Source: Deltaproteobacteria bacterium (GTDB taxonomy: Bacteria; Desulfobacterota; DSM-4660; Desulfatiglandales; Desulfatiglandaceae). Taken from it: 58,557 bases of DNA. The stretch lies in assembly GCA_021737785.1 (NCBI GenBank), contig JAIPDI010000034.1, positions 1-58,557 of the forward strand, read 5' to 3'. The position numbers and the translations under genes were made by a program. Below, piece by piece: positions 17,287 through 27,122 of this stretch. Each line of letters begins with the position of its first letter. The stretch's first letter is position 1. The notes beneath the pieces are model-generated. The model did no database searches. It had not been told where the DNA came from and saw nothing but the letters and a program-made list of their open reading frames with translations.

Positions 17287-18162
17287 TTACGTCATTTCAA
17301 AAATCATGCTCAGCGTACGATATATCAGCTTTGCGGCCAGTAAATCAGGGGCCTTGTTATCGGGGTGCGGCAGGAGCTCCACCACATCCATCCCCACCAC
17401 GTTTTTTTCCTTTATCACCCACATCAGCAGGTTGAGGAGGGTGTACCAGTCGAGCCCGCCGGGCTCCGGGGTCCCGGTAGAGGGCATGATGGAGGGATCG
17501 AAGACATCCAGATCGATGGTGATATACACATTCCCTGTCAGGGCATTCAGCAGATTCGGAACAATATCAACGCCGGCCATGATGTCATGGGCAAAAAAAA
17601 TCCGTTCCCGTTTCAGGCCGGCGCATTCGGAGATATCCATGCTTCGAATCCCGGCCTGAACATAGGGGCATAATTCTCCGATCCTGGCCATAACGCATGC
17701 GTGATTGTACCGGCTTCCTTCATACGACTCCCGCGTATCGGAGTGGGCGTCGAATTGCAGGACCGAAAGGTCGGGGAATCTCTCCGCTGCCGCGCGAACC
17801 AGGCCCACTGACACCGAATGCTCCCCACCGACGCCCACTACGAATTTACGATCTTCCAGAAGCCTTCCGGCACGTTCATAAACAGCCGCTGTCATCTGCT
17901 CCGGGCTGTCCGGACAATCGACAGGCGCCATGGTCACAATCCCGCGTCTGAAGACCTCTGCGTCTGTCTCGATATCGTATAACTCCATGTGGGCGGAGGC
18001 CGCTATCATGGCCTGGGGGCCGAGGTCAGCGCCCTTCATCCAGGTGGAGGTGCCGTCGTAGGGAATGGGCAGTATTGCCACCTTTGCGGTTTCATAACGG
18101 CAAAAATCGTCGTCCAGCGCTCCAAAGGCGCCGGTGGTCATAACGGATGTCATAGGAAGCAA
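17287..18162 (-). CDS. speB: Agmatinase / ureohydrolase family protein (SpeB-like)
   Basis: A 291-residue arginase-superfamily hydrolase with the two-manganese site: His in GGEHSVS, Asp-x-His-x-Asp in FDAHSDTR, and the last two Asp in TIDLDVFDPS. The family splits agmatine, aminopropylagmatine or related guanidines into amine and urea. The first in-frame start is TTG, touching the stop of the AdoMet decarboxylase gene; an ATG lies three codons in. Neither has a good ribosome binding site, so translation probably depends on coupling. Being downstream of speD suggests polyamine synthesis, perhaps through aminopropylagmatine. A guanidine hydrolase is an alternative. Confidence 0.8.
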   Translation of the reverse strand: MLPMTSVMTTGAFGALDDDFCRYETAKVAILPIPYDGTSTWMKGADLGPQAMIAASAHMELYDIETDAEVFRRGIVTMAPVDCPDSPEQMTAAVYERAGRLLEDRKFVVGVGGEHSVSVGLVRAAAERFPDLSVLQFDAHSDTRESYEGSRYNHACVMARIGELCPYVQAGIRSMDISECAGLKRERIFFAHDIMAGVDIVPNLLNALTGNVYITIDLDVFDPSIMPSTGTPEPGGLDWYTLLNLLMWVIKEKNVVGMDVVELLPHPDNKAPDLLAAKLIYRTLSMIFEMT

Positions 18163-18564
18163 TCAGGCTGCCTGTTGATATGTTGCTGGAAACTCTTCGC
18201 CCCGTTCGTATGTATGCACGGAAGGCGATTTTGATTGGAAAAATTGTATAATATAGTCTTTGGCGTTGTCCACGTCAAATGGCTTGCACGAGAACAGATC
18301 CACAAATACAAAATTCTTTTGAGGATACGTATGAAGGGAAATGTGACTTTCTGCGATGATGGTTACGCCGGTGATTCCCGCATCTTCCGGTATGCGCGCG
18401 TTGTACCTGAAGACATATGGCTGGGTTATCTTTGTCATGCCAATCTTTTCCGGCAGGTCGTTCAAAAGATTAAAACAGGCATCGAGATCATTCAGGATGT
18501 CAGGGTTGCACTCACCCAGATCCAGCATTAAGTGGGGGCCGTATCCGTTTATTGTCTGGTTCAT
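18163..18564 (-). CDS. speD: S-adenosylmethionine decarboxylase proenzyme (SpeD)
   Basis: A 133-residue class-1b AdoMet decarboxylase. The protein cleaves itself before a serine to make the pyruvoyl cofactor. The cleavage region is clear (AESHISLHTYP), and the catalytic Cys is in DLFSCKPF. The product, decarboxylated AdoMet, donates aminopropyl groups for spermidine. AAAAGGAGGATTTATGCAAG precedes the ATG, a strong ribosome binding site. It forms an operon with the ureohydrolase directly after it. No spermidine synthase is encoded in the window. Confidence 0.92.
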   Translation of the reverse strand: MNQTINGYGPHLMLDLGECNPDILNDLDACFNLLNDLPEKIGMTKITQPYVFRYNARIPEDAGITGVTIIAESHISLHTYPQKNFVFVDLFSCKPFDVDNAKDYIIQFFQSKSPSVHTYERGEEFPATYQQAA

Positions 18565-18898
18565 CTTGCATAAATCCTCCTTTTAAATTATTAATTTTTA
18601 CATGTTTACAGGGTGGCGTCCACAACGGTTTTCTTGATGTTCACCGCCTGCAGGGAAGGCCGGAGAACGATACCTCCCCTTGATTTGCCTGAATCATAAT
18701 AAGGGGGAAAACGATCAACTCCCGCAATAAAGCAAGAGACATGCCGTCTACTCAGCCCGGGTTCGCGCGAACAGGGACGACTTGGGTGAAAATTCGTTTT
18801 TGGAACGTTTTTCCAAGGACTTATAAAACCGGTCATTTAGATTTGCCCGTATTTTTCCGGGAGGTGAAACCCGCCGGGATAATATGAAACAGGTCTAA

Positions 18899-19040
18899 AT
18901 CGGAACTTGAAATTCCGATATCAAACCGGTAGTATAAGGTGCCTCGTAAAGGAGAAGATCCGATCGGACTTAACGTGTTGAAAGAAAATGGATTCGGCAG
19001 GATAAGAAGTTTGGGTTCCGATATTCTGCTCTGCGGAACT
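18899..19040. promoter_or_regulatory. TTCCGAT/ATCGGAA motif cluster upstream of sigma-54 activator
   Basis: Inverted pair ATCGGAA (18899-18905) and TTCCGAT (18913-18919), then TTCCGAT (19016-19022) opposing CGGAACT (19034-19040). Comparable pairs lie downstream of the activator at 20824-20850. The spacing and repetition suggest protein-binding sites, plausibly for the activator between them. The whole gap 18565-19366 has no supportable gene. Near 19321-19350 it ends in a CCAGCAT word array. Confidence 0.4.
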
Positions 19041-19366
19041 CGAAGTTCTACTTAAGTGTTGAAGGAAGCGTTGATTGCCTGCCACCGGTGATAATTGTGA
19101 AAAAACATGGGCAGTTAAGCGATCATGGTGGAGTCACAAGGCATGGGTACCAGGCACAAGGAGTATCCAGAATCGTATCCAGCAAGGCATGTGCTCAATG
19201 GAGCCAAATCGGCTTAGAATACCTGAATTCAGTCGCCGCTGTTAAAGATCAGAGGTCACGGGCCGGACGCCTCATGGTCAGAAAAGTCAGGGGCCCCGGC
19301 ATTCGGATATCGAAATCATCCAATACGCAGTATCCAGCATCCAGCATCCGGTAAGTGGAGTAAAAT

Positions 19367-20767
19367 ATGAAATCCATCCTTGTTATTTCAAGCGAACAAA
19401 CGGTTTTTGACGCGATCCATTCCTGCCTGCATTCGGAATACAGAATTCAGTATGCCGAGACAAAGAAGATCGGCCTGGAGGTGCTGGGTGAAAAACCTTT
19501 TGATCTGATTTTTGTTGATCTGATCCTCTTGCGGGGGGGAGGAAACAGGAACGGATACAAGGAATGGCTGCGACCGTTCCTGCAACTTCATCCCACCATC
19601 GAAATTATTGTGATGTCTTCCCAGGAGATGATCCGGGAGGCTGTCATGGCGGTAAAGGCCGGCGCCAGCAATTATTTGACCTATCCGGTGAATGCTGAAC
19701 AGGTAAAATATGTCACAGAGGATATTCACGAATACATCATTGTCCAGTCGGAACTCGACTATCTGCGGGATCGATTTTGGCAATCGGACTCATTCGAGGT
19801 CCTGCACACGGAATATCCTCGAATGGAAGCGGTATTCGATAAAATAAAATCGGTTGCACCCACCAGGAGCACGGTGCTCTTTGTCGGCGAAACCGGCACC
19901 GGGAAGGGGGTCATGGCGAGACTTGTCCACAGACTCAGCAATCGAAAAGACGAGCAGTTTATCAGCGTACACTGCGGCGCCATTCCAGATACCCTGTTGG
20001 AAAGCGAGCTGTTCGGGCATGAAAAGGGCGCTTTTACCGGAGCTGTTCGGAGAAAGCTGGGCAAATTTGAAATTGCGCGGGGAGGAACGATTTTTCTCGA
20101 TGAGATCGGCACGATTACGCCCTCGGCACAGATCAAGCTGCTCCAGGTGCTCCAGGACGGCACGTTTCAGCGCGTAGGATGCGATGATACCACCAAGAGC
20201 AATGTGCGGGTCATATCGGCGACCAATATGGATCTGAAAAAAATGTGCGATGATGGTCAGTTCAGAAGAGATCTATATTATCGCTTGAATGTGTTTCCCA
20301 TCGAGTTGCCGCCCCTGCGGGAACGGATAGACGACATCCCCTCTTTTGCGGAAGCCTCTTTGAAAAAACTCAACAAATTCCTCCAGAAAGGGATCCACCA
20401 TATCCATCCCAAGGTCATGGATGCCTTCCGGGCTTACGAGTGGCCGGGGAATATCAGAGAATTTGAAAATCTGATGGAACGGGCCTACATTCTGGAATCC
20501 TCTTCGGTGCTCACTCCGGGAGGCTTTCCTACCGAGCTATTTGAACCGGAATCCCGATCCCCCAACCTATCGTTCGATGCGGGGCTCAATCTGTCAGAAG
20601 TAAGGCAGCGGGCGGTTGATTATGTAGAGGAGAAATATCTGAAGGAACTGTTGGGTAACAATAAAGGGAGGATCAACGAAACTGCCCTCGCAGCGGGGAT
20701 TACGACCCGACACCTCCACAAATTGATGAAAAAATACAAGCTTCGAAAAGAAGAGTTCAAGGGATAG
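19367..20767 (+). CDS. Sigma-54-dependent response regulator (NtrC family) with atypical receiver
   Basis: A 466-residue activator. The receiver-like N-terminus (1-125) keeps a phosphorylatable Asp (LIFVDLI), but the acidic pair reads SSEQ and the conserved Lys is Tyr (YLTYPV), so phosphorylation control is doubtful. The AAA+ domain (about 150-380) has Walker A GETGTGKG, the sigma-54 contact loop GAFTGA and Walker B GGTIFLDEIG. A Fis-type helix-turn-helix closes the protein (NETALAAGITTRHLHK). No histidine kinase gene is adjacent. Motifs TTCCGAT flank the gene on both sides. Start ATG with GTGGAGTAAAAT upstream. Confidence 0.88.
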   Translation: MKSILVISSEQTVFDAIHSCLHSEYRIQYAETKKIGLEVLGEKPFDLIFVDLILLRGGGNRNGYKEWLRPFLQLHPTIEIIVMSSQEMIREAVMAVKAGASNYLTYPVNAEQVKYVTEDIHEYIIVQSELDYLRDRFWQSDSFEVLHTEYPRMEAVFDKIKSVAPTRSTVLFVGETGTGKGVMARLVHRLSNRKDEQFISVHCGAIPDTLLESELFGHEKGAFTGAVRRKLGKFEIARGGTIFLDEIGTITPSAQIKLLQVLQDGTFQRVGCDDTTKSNVRVISATNMDLKKMCDDGQFRRDLYYRLNVFPIELPPLRERIDDIPSFAEASLKKLNKFLQKGIHHIHPKVMDAFRAYEWPGNIREFENLMERAYILESSSVLTPGGFPTELFEPESRSPNLSFDAGLNLSEVRQRAVDYVEEKYLKELLGNNKGRINETALAAGITTRHLHKLMKKYKLRKEEFKG

Positions 20768-20823
20768 AGCGATGTTCAAGATCCCACGGATTCCTGTTGG
20801 GAGTCTGTGGGCCGGAATCAGAC

Positions 20824-20850
20824 GTTCCGATTTGATTGGAATATCGGAAC
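20824..20850. promoter_or_regulatory. Inverted TTCCGAT pair
   Basis: GTTCCGAT (20824-20831) and ATCGGAAC (20843-20850) form a perfect 8-bp inverted repeat with an 11-bp spacer. A further TTCCGAT half-site lies near 20960. They sit between the sigma-54 activator and the next plus-strand genes, in an AT-rich tract, and match the motif upstream of the activator. Confidence 0.45.
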
Positions 20851-21018
20851 CCTAATGTCTTTGTTCAAAAAATTTCTACTATTTCAATTAATTAAATTTC
20901 TTTCTTTCTTTTTTGGGAAGATGCTATCCGGACCTTTTGGCCTGAATCAGAATTGCCAATTCCGATTGTTCGAGGGCATGAGATCCTGATTACTACGGGA
21001 AAACCGATACTTTCAATT

Positions 21019-21036
21019 TTGGCATGACCATTGCTT
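21019..21036 (+). promoter_or_regulatory. Possible sigma-54 promoter (-24/-12)
   Basis: TTGGCATGACCATTGCTT has GG and GC exactly 10 nt apart, as in the TTGGCAC-N5-TTGC consensus. It overlaps the first possible start codon (21024) of the following small gene. If real, transcription would begin near 21046 and the ATG at 21048 would be almost leaderless. Confidence 0.3.
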
Positions 21037-21389
21037 CACTGAACGTCATGTTATCTGATTCGGACGATAGGCATCCTGCCGAATATCCTGCTGACGCAGA
21101 AAACCTGCGGCCCCATCTGATCACCATCAGAGGGATTGTTCTTCCTATTGATTGGGACCGGAAAGGGAATGTCGCGGCCATGGCGGTGTCTACGTATGAC
21201 GAGGATGAATACCTGGTTGAAAGGGACCAAAACGGGGCGGCCCTGGAGGCCTTCATGCGAAAAGAGGTGGAGGTCGTCGGCTTTGTAAGAGAGGCGGAAG
21301 GCAGGCAGATCATCACTGTTAAGGGGATGCAGCCCCATTCAGGACACCATGTACCGGAAAAAAGCGGAAACGGGCGAAGCCGCCGTTAG
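21024..21389 (+). CDS. Hypothetical small protein, possible OB-fold
   Basis: A 121-residue protein I do not recognise. The central part alternates short beta strands and charged turns (ITIRGIVLPIDWD, EVEVVGFVREAEGRQIITV), which suggests a small barrel such as an OB-fold. It is acidic in the middle, with a basic tail. The ATG at 21024 is used here. A second ATG at 21048 is equally possible, and neither has a ribosome binding site. It precedes a zinc-ribbon gene by 62 nt and follows the sigma-54 activator. Confidence 0.6.
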   Translation: MTIASLNVMLSDSDDRHPAEYPADAENLRPHLITIRGIVLPIDWDRKGNVAAMAVSTYDEDEYLVERDQNGAALEAFMRKEVEVVGFVREAEGRQIITVKGMQPHSGHHVPEKSGNGRSRR

Positions 21390-21451
21390 CGCGCCCGGGC
21401 CTTTTACACCTCCTGCGGTTTACACCCAACACCAGCCTACTGTTGTTTGCC

Positions 21452-21679
21452 ATGAATGATATGACCCTTGTATGTATCCAGTGTGGAAATTCGTTTGTCT
21501 TTAGTGCGGCGGAACAGGCGCGGTTCCTCGCCTTGGATTTTGCCAGCCCGAGACGTTGCCCGGAATGCAGGAAAAAGAAAGCAAAAAGAATCGAGGACGG
21601 CGAAAAATGGGACAAGGATGACAGAAAAAGACGAGTGCTGAGGCGCAAACGACATTCCTTTTATGATGATGATGAATGA
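21452..21679 (+). CDS. Zinc-ribbon protein (zf-trcl-like)
   Basis: A 75-residue protein with a treble-clef or ribbon type zinc site: CIQCG near residue 9 and CPECR about 25 residues later. The phrase between (FVFSAAEQARFLALDF) is typical of the small zinc-ribbon family. The C-terminal half is highly charged and basic (KKKAKRIED, KRRVLRRKRH), as in RNA- or DNA-binding tails. The ATG at 21452 is chosen; an upstream TTG adds three residues. Function unknown. Confidence 0.75.
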   Translation: MNDMTLVCIQCGNSFVFSAAEQARFLALDFASPRRCPECRKKKAKRIEDGEKWDKDDRKRRVLRRKRHSFYDDDE

Positions 21680-21897
21680 GTGGCGATGAAAAGCCCTCTC
21701 CATGCAGAGATGCGAAGGGTTTCTCCGATGTGGTGATCCCTTGATCCAGTCTGTGATCCCCTCGATCCGACCACAGACGTCGCGTGGCCGTACCATCCGG
21801 GAGTATGCGGCGGACATATGGAATGTGCGACCGATGGAACCGTAGGACGGGATACTCTGGATGCTCGACAGCGGAGACCCGTCAAAGCGGAGCCCAG

Positions 21898-21916
21898 ATC
21901 CCGCAGAATGCGGGAT
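21898..21916. repeat. Perfect hairpin ATCCCGCA-GAA-TGCGGGAT
   Basis: Same 8-bp stem as at 1482-1500, with a different loop. It lies in the 367-bp gap after the zinc-ribbon gene (21680-22046), which is otherwise without genes. Confidence 0.45.
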
Positions 21917-22006
21917 TACCGGTTGGGAGATGCTGGGAGGGTGTTCTTTTCTGAACTTTGTCGTCTGACTTCCGACCTGGCCGATCTGATTCAAAGGATG
22001 CCTCCC

Positions 22007-22031
22007 CCGAGCCCCTGTTTCAGGGACTCGG
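22007..22031 (-). terminator. Likely groEL terminator hairpin
   Basis: Inverted repeat CCGAGCCCCTG / CAGGGACTCGG (one mismatch) with loop TTT, 16 bp past the groEL stop on the minus strand. A strong T-tract is lacking, so termination may be incomplete. Confidence 0.45.
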
Positions 22032-22046
22032 AGAGAGGAACTTTTC

Positions 22047-23666
<1,620 letters not shown>

Positions 23667-23688
23667 GTTTCAATACCCTCCTCCAGAG

Positions 23689-23976
23689 CTATTCCACGAT
23701 ACCCAGGATATCGTCTTCCCGCATGATAAGATGTTCTACCCCGTCGATTTTGATCTCATTGCCCGCATACTTGCCAAATAGGATTCTGTTGTTCTTTTTT
23801 ACAGCCATGGGAATACGATCGCCCTTCTCGTTGACCTTTCCCGGACCGACGGCAATCACCTTTCCCTCCTGCGGCTTTTCCTTCGCCGTATCGGGAATGA
23901 TAATCCCTCCCTTAGTCTTTTCACCCTCATCGATTCTGAGTACCAATACCCTGTCGTTCAACGGCCTGATCTTCAT
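23689..23976 (-). CDS. groS: Co-chaperonin GroES (10 kDa)
   Basis: A 95-residue co-chaperonin. It begins [14 protein letters not shown] and contains the mobile-loop region [11 protein letters not shown] and the [12 protein letters not shown] barrel segment. It caps the GroEL ring. The ATG at 23976 is preceded by AAAAGGAGGGTGTCATTC; a longer reading frame upstream is spurious. Upstream DNA lacks the CIRCE operator and instead has nested inverted repeats (24043-24085). Confidence 0.98.
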   Translation of the reverse strand: MKIRPLNDRVLVLRIDEGEKTKGGIIIPDTAKEKPQEGKVIAVGPGKVNEKGDRIPMAVKKNNRILFGKYAGNEIKIDGVEHLIMREDDILGIVE

Positions 23977-24042
23977 GAATGACACCCTCCTTTTCCAGAT
24001 TCTTAAAAAAATGGGGAAAAGTCTTCCGACGCTCCCGTCATT

Positions 24043-24085
24043 GGTTATCGCAACATTCTGCAAACCTTCGGTTTGCAAAATAACC
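24043..24085. promoter_or_regulatory. Nested inverted repeats upstream of groES
   Basis: TGCAAACC-TTC-GGTTTGCA (24059-24077) is a perfect 8-bp stem with a 3-nt loop. It is enclosed by GGTTAT (24043-24048) and ATAACC (24080-24085). AT-rich DNA follows on the upstream side (24090-24140). The position suggests an operator or 5' UTR hairpin of groESL in place of CIRCE. Confidence 0.4.
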
Positions 24086-24286
24086 ATTTGAAATCATTAA
24101 AATAATTAATATAAGACCCTACAAAGTTAAGTATTTGTGGCCAATTGTCAAGGATGCCCCGGCATTTTTGATATACTGATTTTTTTGCTTGGGAGGGGGA
24201 CGTGAAAAACCCGGAAAAGCTGAATGCGTCGCAGTTGGATCAACGACAGAAGGCTGTCTGCCGGCAGGGGGTGTATGTCATTAAAA

Positions 24287-24379
24287 TGGCGGAGAGAGAG
24301 GGATTCGAACCCTCGGTGCAGGTTTCCCCGCACACTCGCTTAGCAGGCGAGCGCCTTCAGCCGACTCGGCCATCTCTCC
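24287..24379 (-). tRNA. tRNA-Ser (GCU anticodon)
   Basis: Read on the minus strand: acceptor stem GGAGAGA pairs with TCTCTCC, followed by discriminator G and encoded CCA. Anticodon arm CTCGC-CTGCTAA-GCGAG gives anticodon GCT. A long variable arm (TGTGCGGGGAAACCTGCA) and T-loop GGTTCGAATCC are present, as expected for tRNA-Ser. Confidence 0.97.
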
Positions 24380-24556
24380 GCAAGGCTGTCTGATCTCTTA
24401 CCTCGCCCTTGACTTATAGGACATCTGAAGGCATTTTGCAAGCTTTCGTTGCGACAATCTGTCTCTTTTCATGAAGCAAAAAATGGTCGCTTCAAAAACA
24501 TCTTTTCATGGGGCAGCGCTCATGATGACCCACAGCATGGATGATCATTATGGAAT

Positions 24557-25465
24557 TCAGACGGTTTTGTAGCCTTCCAGCGCCCTTTCAACTGCTTCTA
24601 TCTCATCTTCAAGGGCCTCTATGGCCAGGACCTGATGAGGCCTGACCGAATGGGCCGGGAGGGCCGCTTCCCGGTCTTTGAGATCTTCCCGGAGTTTCCG
24701 AAGCCTTTGCATCAGCTCTTCCTTTTCCTCTCTAAGTTCCATCTCCGCCCTCCTTACCTGTTCAACAAAGCCTCTTACCTTGTCGAAATCCTTTTTAAAC
24801 CGGATCGGGTTTGATTCTTCGGCCAGCTGGTTTGTCTGGGTGCAGCTGTCAGCCCCCGCAGGCCGGACGGCCAGGATCGCGTCACAGACATTTCCAGGAG
24901 ACAGACCTCCGGCCAGGATAACCGGGATATCGCTTTGACGCACCAGTGCGCCCGCCAATTCCATATCCGCGGTTTGGCCGGTTATCCCGATATATCCCTC
25001 CACAGGCGCTTTGCCCAGCCAGGTATCTGTCAGGAAGAGATCCGATGTGGTGTGGAGGGCCTTGGCTATCTCAAGGGAGGGAAAGCCCGGGGCATCACCC
25101 TTTTTGGGCACCGGGATGGACCGGACAATCTTGACTTCCGGGAATCTGTCTTTTAACGCTGTCTGAAATCGGATGAATGCATCCAGATTTTTGGGCGTAC
25201 CCGCCGAATCCGTAAGGCTGTCGCAGAAATGGATGAAGTCCGGTTGGTAGTAATCGATGGCCCGGTAAACCGTATCCCTGTCATGGAAGAGAGGGATCAG
25301 ACTGCTCCTGGCATCTGAACTCCTGGACAACCGGACCGTTTCCCGGAGCAGAGGGACTCGCCACTCATCCTGGCTCAGGATCACGCTTCCGATATGGGTT
25401 ACCCCCAGTTCAATGCACCTGTCAGCCTCCTGGGGCGTCTGGATTTCGTATATTTGGATGATCAT
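24557..25465 (-). CDS. TrpF-like (phosphoribosylanthranilate isomerase fold) protein with coiled-coil tail
   Basis: A 302-residue protein. Residues 1-215 follow the TrpF barrel: IYEIQTPQEADRCIELG aligns with the TrpF start, and VILAGGLSPGNV matches the phosphate-binding strand. The catalytic Cys of TrpF (KICG) is replaced by Tyr (QIYE), so the isomerase reaction is unlikely. The last 80 residues are a charged coiled coil (AEMELREEKEELMQRLRK). It is not next to tryptophan genes. Start ATG has CAGGAGACCC upstream. A divergent TrpF-fold enzyme of unknown substrate is the safest reading; TrpF itself is less likely. Confidence 0.65.
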   Translation of the reverse strand: MIIQIYEIQTPQEADRCIELGVTHIGSVILSQDEWRVPLLRETVRLSRSSDARSSLIPLFHDRDTVYRAIDYYQPDFIHFCDSLTDSAGTPKNLDAFIRFQTALKDRFPEVKIVRSIPVPKKGDAPGFPSLEIAKALHTTSDLFLTDTWLGKAPVEGYIGITGQTADMELAGALVRQSDIPVILAGGLSPGNVCDAILAVRPAGADSCTQTNQLAEESNPIRFKKDFDKVRGFVEQVRRAEMELREEKEELMQRLRKLREDLKDREAALPAHSVRPHQVLAIEALEDEIEAVERALEGYKTV

Positions 25466-25786
25466 GGGTCTCCTGTTCCAAGACGTGTCGATGCCTATCG
25501 TCCGCTACACGTGAGCCCACAGGGATCGCAGGGCCGGACTTTTCCATGCCGGGCTTGAGTATGACGAGCTCTTGGGCGCTGCCGATGAACGATCAATTAT
25601 AATCAAATCTGATACGATGTCGATCTAATTTATGGGTTTTGTGGCCTCATCCTTGGTGTGATCTTCCGGCGGCGAAGAGATGATCCTTCTGAAATGTGTG
25701 GCAATGCTTTAGTCCCCATTGCCAAGCTTTCTGTCATCAAAAACAAGAAAAATTGCCATCCTTCCACTTCACACTTACCCTTCCGC

Positions 25787-25861
25787 CATTCCGGCACGAT
25801 TCCGGCCGGAATCCAGAAATGCGGGGGACTGGATTCCGGCTAAGGGCATGCCGGAATGACG
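25787..25861. repeat. Palindromic dispersed element, second member
   Basis: CATTCCGGCACGATTCCGGC... is answered by ...GCATGCCGGAATGAC in inverted orientation, with GGATTCCGGC words between. It is related to 4692-4760. A degenerate GGTTGCGG hairpin follows at about 25880-25910. The gap 25466-26050 contains no gene I can support. Confidence 0.55.
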
Positions 25862-26050
25862 GGACACCACACAAGCCGTTTTGGTTGCGGTTATCCGCCT
25901 CAGCGGGATATTTCATTGATATCCACATCATTCTGCTGTATTCTCTCAGAAAAAAGCCTTAATTATCCCTTTCGATGTAAAGGGGTCTCTTTATCCGGCG
26001 CTAGCCGATAAGCGACATTTTGTTAACCTCTCAGAATTTTGGAGGATCAT

Positions 26051-27118
26051 ATGACGGAAGACCTTTTCAGACGGTTGCAGCAGCGACTTGACCAGTATTC
26101 AATGGGGTTCCCGGCTACCGAATCCGGGATCGAGATGGAGATCCTGAAAGAGTTGTTCAGCGAGGAAGATGCCGAGGTGTTTCTCCATCTCACCCAGAGG
26201 CTGGAGACCCCTGAGGCCATCGCCCGGCGTCTGGACCGGCCGGTTGAAGCGATGGCGGTCCAGTTGGACCGGATGGCCGAGCAGGGGCTTCTGTTTCGAT
26301 CGCGCAAAGGGGATGTCGTCAAGTACGGGGCCATTCCGTTTGTCCACGGACTGTTCGAATTCCAGGTAGCCACACTCAACCCTCGCCTGGCCGGGCTGGT
26401 TGAAAAGTATATGGAGGAGGGGTTCCACGGCGCCATCACCAGGGGGGCGGCCGCCTTTTTGCGGACGGTCCCGGTGCAACGCACCATACAGGTCCTGAAT
26501 CATGTGGCCCCTTACGAAGACGCGGCCGAGATCCTCAGGAATGCGGGCAGGGTGGTGGTTACCGATTGCATCTGCAGAAAGCAGAAGCGATTGGTAGGGC
26601 AGGGGTGCGACCGGCCTTTGGAGGCCTGCTTCATGTTCGGCTCCATGGGCCAATACTATGTGGATCGGGGTATGGGGCGCGAAGTCAGCGCGGACGAGGC
26701 GATCCGGATACTCACGAGCGCCCAGGAGGCCGGACTGGTGACCCAGCCGGCCACGGCCCAGAATCCGGGAGGGATGTGCAACTGCTGCGGCGACTGCTGC
26801 GGGGTCCTCACCTCTCTGAAACGGCATCCCAGACCTGCTCAAATGGTCTTCTCCAACTATTTTGCCGAGATCGATCCGGATCTGTGCGTCGGTTGCGAGA
26901 CCTGTCTGGAGCGCTGTCAGATGGACGCCATTCGGATGAATGAGGAAGGGACGGCAGAGATCAACCGGGATCGGTGCATCGGGTGCGGTCTGTGTGTGGT
27001 TGCATGCCCTGAAGAGGCATTGCAGCTGGTGCTCAAACCGGAGGGTGAGCGTCGCACGCCCCCGGCGACCGGCTTTGAACAGTTGGCCTTCATGGCCGAA
27101 ACAAGGAGGGCGGCCTGA
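26051..27118 (+). CDS. 4Fe-4S ferredoxin-domain protein with N-terminal winged-helix-like region
   Basis: A 355-residue iron-sulfur protein. The first 110 residues look like a MarR/winged-helix region (LTQRLETPEAIARRLDRP). The middle has Cys-rich motifs (DCICRKQK, then MCNCCGDCCG). The C-terminus holds two 4Fe-4S motifs, CVGCETCLERC and CIGCGLCVVAC. Related proteins in anaerobes are thought to serve as redox partners, but no reaction is established for them. ATG at 26051 is chosen because GGAGG lies 6 nt upstream; an earlier TTG is weaker. The next gene starts 4 nt after the stop, so the two are co-expressed. Confidence 0.8.
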   Translation: MTEDLFRRLQQRLDQYSMGFPATESGIEMEILKELFSEEDAEVFLHLTQRLETPEAIARRLDRPVEAMAVQLDRMAEQGLLFRSRKGDVVKYGAIPFVHGLFEFQVATLNPRLAGLVEKYMEEGFHGAITRGAAAFLRTVPVQRTIQVLNHVAPYEDAAEILRNAGRVVVTDCICRKQKRLVGQGCDRPLEACFMFGSMGQYYVDRGMGREVSADEAIRILTSAQEAGLVTQPATAQNPGGMCNCCGDCCGVLTSLKRHPRPAQMVFSNYFAEIDPDLCVGCETCLERCQMDAIRMNEEGTAEINRDRCIGCGLCVVACPEEALQLVLKPEGERRTPPATGFEQLAFMAETRRAA

Positions 27119-27122
27119 GGAG

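Noticed and set aside
24043-24130. CIRCE operator upstream of groES
   Set aside because: TTAGCACTC and GAGTGCTAA are absent; the palindrome here is unrelated.
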